Below are positions 58,883-64,000 of a stretch of DNA of 64,000 nucleotides, piece after piece. Made by a program: the position numbers and the translations under genes. The DNA comes from Nocardiopsis sp. FR4 (GTDB lineage Bacteria; Actinomycetota; Actinomycetes; Streptosporangiales; Streptosporangiaceae), in contig NZ_VWVV01000004.1 in assembly GCF_009830945.1 (NCBI RefSeq), positions 310,001 through 374,000 on the forward strand, given 5' to 3'. Position 1 is the stretch's first letter, and each line of letters starts with the position of its first letter. The notes below the pieces were generated by a model, which was not told the DNA's origin, searched no databases, and worked only from the letters and a program-made list of their open reading frames with translations.

Positions 58883-59638
58883 ATGACATCCCGGTTCGGC
58901 GGCCGGACCGCCATCGTCACCGGTGCGAGCCGGGGCATCGGCCTGGCCATCGCCCAGCGGCTCGTGGACGAGGGCGCGCGCGTGTGCGTCACCGCGCGCA
59001 AGCCCGAGCCCCTGCAGGAGGCCGTCGAGGCCCTGGGCGGGCCCGAGCACGCCATCGGCGTACCCGGCCGGGCCGACGACCCCGAGCACCAGGACGCGGC
59101 GATCGCCGCGACGCTGGAGGCCTTCGGCAGCGTCGACATGTTCGTCAACAACACCGGGATCAACCCGGTCTACGGGCGCATGATCGACCTGGACCTGGAC
59201 GCGGCGCGCAAGATCTTCGAGGTCAACGCGCTGTCCGCGATCTCGTGGACGCAGAGGGCCTACCGGGCCTGGATGGCCGAGCACGGCGGCGCCGTCGTCA
59301 ACGTCTCCTCCGTGGCCGGGACCAAGCCCTCACCCGGCATCGGCTTCTACGGCGCCACCAAGGCCATGCTCATCCACGTCACCGAGGAACTGGCCGTGGA
59401 GCTGGGCCCGGGCATCCGCGTGAACGGCGTGGCCCCGGCCGTGGTCAAGACCCGGTTCGCCTCGGCGCTGTACGAGGGCCGCGAGGAGAAGGTCGCCGCG
59501 GCCTATCCCCTGGGCCGCCTGGGCGAGCCCGAGGACGTGGCGGGCGCGGTGGCCTTCCTGCTCTCGGACGACGCCTCGTGGATCACCGGCCGCACGCTGG
59601 TGCTGGACGGCGGCGTGACCCTGACCGGAGGTGTGTGA
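58883..59638 (+). CDS. SDR-family oxidoreductase (FabG-like)
   Basis: A 251-residue classical SDR. Cofactor motif TGASRGIG (13-20), NNTG (89-92), catalytic S142/S143, Y156 and K160 (GFYGATKA), and the C-terminal ITGRTLVLDGGV. It should oxidise or reduce a hydroxyacyl/keto substrate with NAD(P). First gene of a four-gene operon with an SDR, a kinase and an acyl-CoA dehydrogenase under a TetR-type operator. Start has TAAGGAG at 8 nt. Confidence 0.92.
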   Translation: MTSRFGGRTAIVTGASRGIGLAIAQRLVDEGARVCVTARKPEPLQEAVEALGGPEHAIGVPGRADDPEHQDAAIAATLEAFGSVDMFVNNTGINPVYGRMIDLDLDAARKIFEVNALSAISWTQRAYRAWMAEHGGAVVNVSSVAGTKPSPGIGFYGATKAMLIHVTEELAVELGPGIRVNGVAPAVVKTRFASALYEGREEKVAAAYPLGRLGEPEDVAGAVAFLLSDDASWITGRTLVLDGGVTLTGGV

Positions 59639-59639
59639 C

Positions 59640-60416
59640 ATGGACATGACCGACACCGGAGCGGTGGTGACCGGAGGCGGCAACGGCATCGGCGCCGCGA
59701 TCGCGCGCAGACTCGCCGGAGCCGGGGCGCGCGTGGTGGTCAACGACCTCGACGCGGGCGCCGCGGAGGCCGTGGCCGCCGAGATCGGCGGGGTGGCCGT
59801 ACCCGGCGACGCCGCCAGCGAGGCGGGCGTCACCGCGCTCGTGGCCGAGGCCGGGGCCCACCTGGGCGGCATCGACCTGTACGTGGCCAACGCGGGTGTG
59901 GGCGTGGGCGGCGGCCCCGAGGCCCCCGAGCCCGACTGGGACCTGGCCTGGCAGGTCAACGTGATGGCGCACGTGCGCGCCGCCCGCGAACTGGTCCCGG
60001 GCTGGCTGGAGCGCGGCCGGGGCCGCTTCCTGACCACCGTCTCGGCCGCGGGCCTGCTCACGATGCTGGGCAGCGCGCCGTACTCGGTGACCAAGCACGC
60101 CGCGCTCGCCTTCGGCGAGTGGATGGCGGCCACCTACGGCGACCGCGGGATCACCGTGCAGTGCGTGTGCCCGCTGGGCGTGCGCACGAACCTGCTGGAG
60201 AGCAGCGGCGAGACCGGGCAGGCCATCCTGGCCCCGGACGCGATCACCCCCGAGGAGGTCGCCGACGCGGTGATGGTCGGCCTGGCCGACGAGCGCTTCC
60301 TGATCCTGCCCCACCCCCAGGTCGCCGACTACTACGCGGCCCGGGCCACCGACACCGACCGCTGGCTGGCGGGCATGCGCCGCCTGCGGGCCAAGGTCTT
60401 CGAGGGGGAGGCGTGA
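59640..60416 (+). CDS. SDR-family oxidoreductase
   Basis: A 258-residue SDR, start MDMTDTGAVVTGGGNGIG (cofactor motif 11-18). NAG at 84-86, catalytic S135, Y148 and K152 (PYSVTKH). It lacks the usual C-terminal TGxxLxVDGG and instead ends with a helical tail (ADYYAARATDTDRWLAGMRR), so its substrate range differs from the preceding SDR. The start lies 1 bp after the upstream stop, and its own TGA overlaps the kinase GTG. Confidence 0.9.
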   Translation: MDMTDTGAVVTGGGNGIGAAIARRLAGAGARVVVNDLDAGAAEAVAAEIGGVAVPGDAASEAGVTALVAEAGAHLGGIDLYVANAGVGVGGGPEAPEPDWDLAWQVNVMAHVRAARELVPGWLERGRGRFLTTVSAAGLLTMLGSAPYSVTKHAALAFGEWMAATYGDRGITVQCVCPLGVRTNLLESSGETGQAILAPDAITPEEVADAVMVGLADERFLILPHPQVADYYAARATDTDRWLAGMRRLRAKVFEGEA

Positions 60417-61441
60417 GCGGACCGCGTTCCGAGGCCGAACTTCCGGGCCTGGACCTGGAGCGCCTGCGCGCCCACCTGGAGAAGGCCGCGCCCGGCCTGG
60501 CCTCCGGTCCGCTGAGCGGTCGGGTGGTGGCGGGCGGCAAGTCCAACCTGACGTACGTGGTCACCGACGGCACAGGCAGCTGGGTGGTGCGCCGGCCGCC
60601 GCTGGGCCACGTCCTGGCGACCGCGCACGACATGCCGCGCGAGTACCGGGTCATGACCGCGCTGTACGGGACGGACGTGCCCGTGCCCCGCACCCACCTG
60701 CTGTGCGAGGACCCCGAGGTGCTGGGCGCGCCGTTCTACGTCATGGAGTACGTGGAGGGCACCCCCTTCCGCACCCGCGACGAGATCGCCCCGCTGGGCG
60801 CCGAGGGCGTGCGCCGGGTGGCCGAGCAGCTGGTCACCACGCTGGGAGGGCTGCACGCGGTGGTGCCCGAGGAGGTCGGGCTGGGCGACTTCGGCCGCCC
60901 GGACGGGTTCCTGGAACGCCAGGTGCGCCGCTGGCGCAAGCAGCTGGACGCCTCCCGCAGCCGGGACATCCCCGGTATCGACGCCCTGCACGAACGGCTC
61001 GCCGCCACGCTGCCCGAGCAGTCCGCCCCCGGGATCGTGCACGGCGACTACCGCCTGGACAACGTGCTCGTCACCTCCGGGGGGCGCATCAGCGCGGTCC
61101 TGGACTGGGAGATGGCCACGCTCGGCGACCCCCTCGTCGACCTGGGCCTGATGCTGGTCTACCAGGGCCAGCCAGTGGGCCCGGGCGGGCCGCCCGCCAC
61201 CTCCGCCGAGGGCTACCCCGCCCCGGAGGAGCTGGTGGGGATGTACGCCGCCGGGACCGGGCGCGACGTGTCCCGGCTGGGCTGGTACGTGGCCCTGGGC
61301 TGCTTCAAGCTCGCGGTGATCGCCGAGGGCATCTACTTCCGGCACAGCCGGGGACTGACAGTCGGCGCGGGTTTCGAGCGGGTCGGCGACATGGTCGCCC
61401 CGCTGGTGGAGCGCGCGCACACCATGCTCAAGGAGGACTGA
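60413..61441 (+). CDS. APH-fold phosphotransferase paired with acyl-CoA dehydrogenase (ACAD10/11 kinase-like)
   Basis: A 342-residue aminoglycoside-phosphotransferase-fold kinase. Brenner motif HGDYRLDN (H210-N217) and DWEMATLGDP (231-240) provide catalytic and Mg2+-binding Asp. The close partnership with an acyl-CoA dehydrogenase mirrors mammalian ACAD10/ACAD11, where kinase and dehydrogenase are fused and act on 4-hydroxyacyl-CoAs. Here they are separate, adjacent proteins. GTGA overlap with the SDR gene; followed by the dehydrogenase without a gap. Confidence 0.88.
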   Translation: MSGPRSEAELPGLDLERLRAHLEKAAPGLASGPLSGRVVAGGKSNLTYVVTDGTGSWVVRRPPLGHVLATAHDMPREYRVMTALYGTDVPVPRTHLLCEDPEVLGAPFYVMEYVEGTPFRTRDEIAPLGAEGVRRVAEQLVTTLGGLHAVVPEEVGLGDFGRPDGFLERQVRRWRKQLDASRSRDIPGIDALHERLAATLPEQSAPGIVHGDYRLDNVLVTSGGRISAVLDWEMATLGDPLVDLGLMLVYQGQPVGPGGPPATSAEGYPAPEELVGMYAAGTGRDVSRLGWYVALGCFKLAVIAEGIYFRHSRGLTVGAGFERVGDMVAPLVERAHTMLKED

Positions 61442-62653
61442 GTGGACTTCTCCCACGACAAGGAGACCGAGGAGCTGCGCGAGCGGCTGCTGGCCTTCAT
61501 GGACGAACACGTCTACCCCGCTGAGCCGGTGCTCCAGGAGCAGCTGGCCGCGCGCACCGAGCCCTGGACCACCGCCCCGGTCGTGCGCGAGCTCCAGGCC
61601 GAGGCGCGCAAGCGCGGCCTGTGGAACCTGTTCCTGGCGGGCCACCCCGAACACGGAGGCCTGCCCAACCTGCGCTACGCGCCGCTGGCCGAGATCACCG
61701 GGCGCAGCCCGCGGCTGGCTCCGATGGCGCTCAACTGCGCCGCGCCCGACACCGGGAACATGGAGGTGCTGACGATGTTCGGCACCCCCGAGCAGCGCGA
61801 GCGCTGGCTCAAGCCGCTGCTGAACGCCGAGATCCGCTCGGCCTTCGCGATGACCGAGCCCGCGGTGGCCTCCTCCGACGCCACCAACATCACCACCAGC
61901 ATCGTCCGTGACGGCGACGAGTACGTGGTCAACGGGCGCAAGTGGTTCATCACCGGCGCGCTCAACCCCGAGTGCGCGGTCTTCATCGTGATGGGCAAGA
62001 CCGACCCCGACGCCGAGCGGCACCGGCAGCAGAGCATGGTGCTGGTGCCGCGGGACACCCCCGGCGTGACGGTGTCCCGCGGCATGAAGGTGTACGGCTA
62101 CGACGACAGCGACCACGGCGGCCACGCCGAGGTGGTGTTCGAGGACGTACGGGTGCCCGCGGACCACCTCGTCGGCGGCGAGGGCGAGGGGTTCGCCATA
62201 GCCCAGGCGCGGCTGGGTCCGGGCCGCATCCACCACTGCATGCGCGGCATCGGTATGGCCGAGCGGGCCCTGGAGATGACCTGCCGCCGGGTGCTGGACC
62301 GGGTGGCCTTCGGCCGCCCCCTGGCCGAGCAGGGCGTGGTGCGCGAGTGGATCGCCGAGGCGCGCGTGGCCATCGAGCAGCTGCGGCTGCTGGTGCTCAA
62401 GACCGCGTACCTGATGGACACGGTCGGCAACAAGGGCGCGCACACCGAGATCCAGGCGATCAAGATCGCCGCCCCCCGCACGGTGGAGTGGATCCTGGAC
62501 AAGGCCATCCAGGCGCACGGCGCGGCCGGGGTGAGCCAGGACCTGCCGCTGGCCGGGTGGCTGGCGGGCGCGCGGTCGCTGCGCCTGGCCGACGGTCCCG
62601 ACGAGGTGCACCTGCGCTCGCTGGGCCGGGCGGAGCTGCGCAAGTACCGGTAG
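61442..62653 (+). CDS. Acyl-CoA dehydrogenase (ACAD10/11-like)
   Basis: A 403-residue FAD-dependent dehydrogenase. Landmarks: FAMTEPAVASSDATNI, GRKWFITGALNPECAVFIVMG, GPGRIHHCMRGIG and IQAHGAAGVSQDLPLAGW. The C-terminal ADGPDEVHLRSLGR is typical of the ACAD10/11 clade. GTG start directly follows the kinase stop, with AAGGAGGA just upstream. Last gene of the operon, followed by a strong hairpin. Confidence 0.93.
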   Translation: MDFSHDKETEELRERLLAFMDEHVYPAEPVLQEQLAARTEPWTTAPVVRELQAEARKRGLWNLFLAGHPEHGGLPNLRYAPLAEITGRSPRLAPMALNCAAPDTGNMEVLTMFGTPEQRERWLKPLLNAEIRSAFAMTEPAVASSDATNITTSIVRDGDEYVVNGRKWFITGALNPECAVFIVMGKTDPDAERHRQQSMVLVPRDTPGVTVSRGMKVYGYDDSDHGGHAEVVFEDVRVPADHLVGGEGEGFAIAQARLGPGRIHHCMRGIGMAERALEMTCRRVLDRVAFGRPLAEQGVVREWIAEARVAIEQLRLLVLKTAYLMDTVGNKGAHTEIQAIKIAAPRTVEWILDKAIQAHGAAGVSQDLPLAGWLAGARSLRLADGPDEVHLRSLGRAELRKYR

Positions 62654-62664
62654 GGCGGGCGCCG

Positions 62665-62704
62665 CCGCGCGGGTCGCGCTCCGGACGGAGCGCGACCCGC
62701 GCGG
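62665..62704. terminator. 18-bp-stem hairpin between the operon and tetR
   Basis: Perfect 18-bp arms (62665-62682 and 62687-62704), loop GGAC, between convergent genes. Confidence 0.85.
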
Positions 62705-62708
62705 TGTC

Positions 62709-63323
62709 TCAGGAGGTGGGGCGCAGACCCGCCACGAGCAGGTCGGCGAAGTAGCGGCCCACGTCCTCGCCGCTGAGCGGGCCGCCGGGGCGGTACCAGG
62801 TGCTCAGGTGGTGCACCGAGCCGAAGAAGTAGTTGACCACCAGGTCGGCCGGGACGTCGTCGCGGAAGACCCCCTCGCGCTGGCCCTGGAGCACCATGTC
62901 GCGGAAGATCTCGTGGTAGCGGCGCCGCTCGGCGCGCACGGCGCGCTGCTTGTCCTCGCTGAGCTGGTGGATGGAGCGGAAGAAGATGACGCTGTCGTCC
63001 AGGTTGGCGATGCTGGTGACGATGACGTCGGCCGCGGCGGCGTGCACCCGCTCGGCCACCGGCGCGTCCCGGGAGGCGATGCGCACGAGGTGCTCGGTCT
63101 GCATACGCAGCACGCGCGCGTAGATCTCGTAGAGCAGGTCGTCCTTGGAGCCGAAGTAGTGGTACATCGCGCCCTTGGTGACGCCCGCGGCGGCCACGAC
63201 CTCCTGCACGGAGGTGCCCTCGTAACCGCGTTCGGCGAACAGGCGGGTGGCCGCCCCCAGGAGGCGCTCGGGCACGGACCTGTTCTCGGTGTCTCCCTCG
63301 ACCGTCTGCTGTGCTCGCGCCAT
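62709..63323 (-). CDS. TetR/AcrR-family repressor
   Basis: A 204-residue repressor: HTH domain (about 15-62; RLLGAATRLFAERGYEGTSV and GVTKGAMYHYFGSKDDLLYE), then a helical ligand domain. Start MARAQQTVEGDTENRS. The palindrome ATACCGACCGGCCAGTAC lies 52 bp upstream, and matching sites precede the SDR operon and quinone reductase gene. It probably controls this fatty-acid-type catabolic set, with an acyl-CoA as the likely inducer (inferred). Confidence 0.92.
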   Translation of the reverse strand: MARAQQTVEGDTENRSVPERLLGAATRLFAERGYEGTSVQEVVAAAGVTKGAMYHYFGSKDDLLYEIYARVLRMQTEHLVRIASRDAPVAERVHAAAADVIVTSIANLDDSVIFFRSIHQLSEDKQRAVRAERRRYHEIFRDMVLQGQREGVFRDDVPADLVVNYFFGSVHHLSTWYRPGGPLSGEDVGRYFADLLVAGLRPTS

Positions 63324-63374
63324 GTCCTGTCCCACCTCGTGCCCCGTCGTCCCGGAAATACCGGCCGAGACAGC

Positions 63375-63392
63375 ATACCGACCGGCCAGTAC
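63375..63392 (-). promoter_or_regulatory. TetR-type operator before tetR
   Basis: ATACCGACCGGCCAGTAC, sharing ATACCGACC with the site at 58853; suggests autoregulation. Confidence 0.55.
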
Positions 63393-63424
63393 CCGCCGCG
63401 CACACAGGACACGCGCCCCGCACG

Positions 63425-64000
63425 TCACACCGCGTTCACCTCGACCGTGCGCCCGTCGGGATCGGTGAGCAGGTGGCGCCCGGGCTCCAGGGGAGGTGCG
63501 GCCCGGCGGCCCTCGACCGCCAACCCCAGGCGTACCCGCCCCGTGGCCCTGTCGGCGGCGGACGGGTAGATCTCGAACACCACTCCGCCGGGCAGCTCCG
63601 CCGCGTGGTGCTCGGGACCGCGTCCGTGCCGCTCCGGGACGAACTCCAGTCCCAGGGCGGCGTAGAAGTCCCGGCACTCCCGGAGCCGGGCCGTGTACAG
63701 GACCAGGAGCGCGGCCCGGGGAAGCGGCGGTTCCCCGGGCTCGGCGGCCAGGAGGACCCCGCGGGCGCGGGCGTACTTGGCGCGCAGCCGTTCGGCCTGT
63801 TCGGCGGGCAGCGCGGCCAGACGGGCCGGATCCGCGTTGTGCGCGGTGTCGGCGAGCTTGACCAGCCTGCCCAGGGGGTCGGCGGCGGCGCGGCGGACGA
63901 GGGCCTCGTAGGGCTCCCCCTCACGCCGGGTCACCGACTCCACGGCGCGCACGACGCGGGACGGGCATCCCCGGGCCCGCAGGTCCCCGGCGGTGAGCGG
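63425..64000 (-). CDS. HD-domain phosphohydrolase fused to VOC/glyoxalase domain (partial, runs off right edge)
   Basis: 192 residues are visible; the N-terminus lies outside the window. The first part is the C-terminal half of a short HD domain of the RelA/SpoT-hydrolase-like type (TAGDLRARGCPSRVVRAVES, RREGEPYEALV, VKLADTAHNADPARL). After a linker it continues in frame with a VOC fold (LVLYTARLRECRDFYAALGL, ELPGGVVFEIYP, LLTDPDGRTVEV). The catalytic HD pair itself is beyond the edge. HD proteins of this size are usually single-domain, so the fusion is unusual. Confidence 0.72.
   Translation of the reverse strand, partial: PLTAGDLRARGCPSRVVRAVESVTRREGEPYEALVRRAAADPLGRLVKLADTAHNADPARLAALPAEQAERLRAKYARARGVLLAAEPGEPPLPRAALLVLYTARLRECRDFYAALGLEFVPERHGRGPEHHAAELPGGVVFEIYPSAADRATGRVRLGLAVEGRRAAPPLEPGRHLLTDPDGRTVEVNAV

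Overview
The window is very GC-rich, uses GTG starts and 4-bp start/stop overlaps freely, and carries actinobacterial marker genes: SepH, DUF4193 and DUF4235 proteins, a ferrochelatase with Fe-S cysteines, a DrrAB pump, a SARP regulator, and the zinc-ribbon/Nif3 pair beside rnpB. This points to a filamentous actinomycete, most likely the Nocardiopsis/Streptosporangiales group. The genus is inferred from general resemblance, not from a search.

Left chromosome (1-28839): partial valS; DUF4235 and DUF4193 genes converging on a long hairpin; a two-component system whose leader holds twin hairpins; an inositol-monophosphatase-like enzyme; an S9 peptidase; coproporphyrin ferrochelatase; an aldonolactone oxidase-like flavoprotein; sepH; two bacterial-PH-domain membrane proteins; a DrrAB-type exporter; a SARP/NB-ARC regulator; a PEBP-like lipoprotein; a membrane-anchored repeat protein; and a SulP transporter fused to beta-carbonic anhydrase.

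Integrated element (28840-40100): an 11.3-kb actinomycete integrative and conjugative element (AICE) sits at the 3' end of rnpB, bounded by identical 39-bp direct repeats that include the last 23 nt of the RNA gene. From right to left it carries the integrase, an excisionase, a RepSA-like rolling-circle initiator, a run of tiny genes of which most are Cys-rich, a SpdB-like membrane protein, an FtsK/TraB-like DNA translocase, an SCO3933-like protein, a GntR regulator with a Nudix hydrolase, a structured non-coding region with two very long hairpins, and a strikingly AT-rich HNH nuclease gene as probable cargo. Three hairpins with different but paired stems and a near-invariant loop precede three of its transcription units. 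This is the best candidate for something undescribed.

Right chromosome (40077-64000): rnpB, then a histidine phosphatase, a CdsZ-like zinc-ribbon protein and a Nif3-like protein (an arrangement recalling mycobacterial Rv2228c-Rv2230c); a WYL regulator divergent from a flavin oxidoreductase; endonuclease IV; an ArsR-like regulator and an MFS exporter sharing a CAAAG-N4-CTTTG operator; tex; a CocE-type hydrolase with an ATP-grasp ligase; a decayed marR gene; and a carboxylesterase. The end of the window is an apparent TetR regulon: quinone oxidoreductase, two SDRs, an APH-fold kinase and an acyl-CoA dehydrogenase, with three matching TetR-type palindromes, one of them in front of tetR. An HD-VOC fusion gene runs off the right edge.
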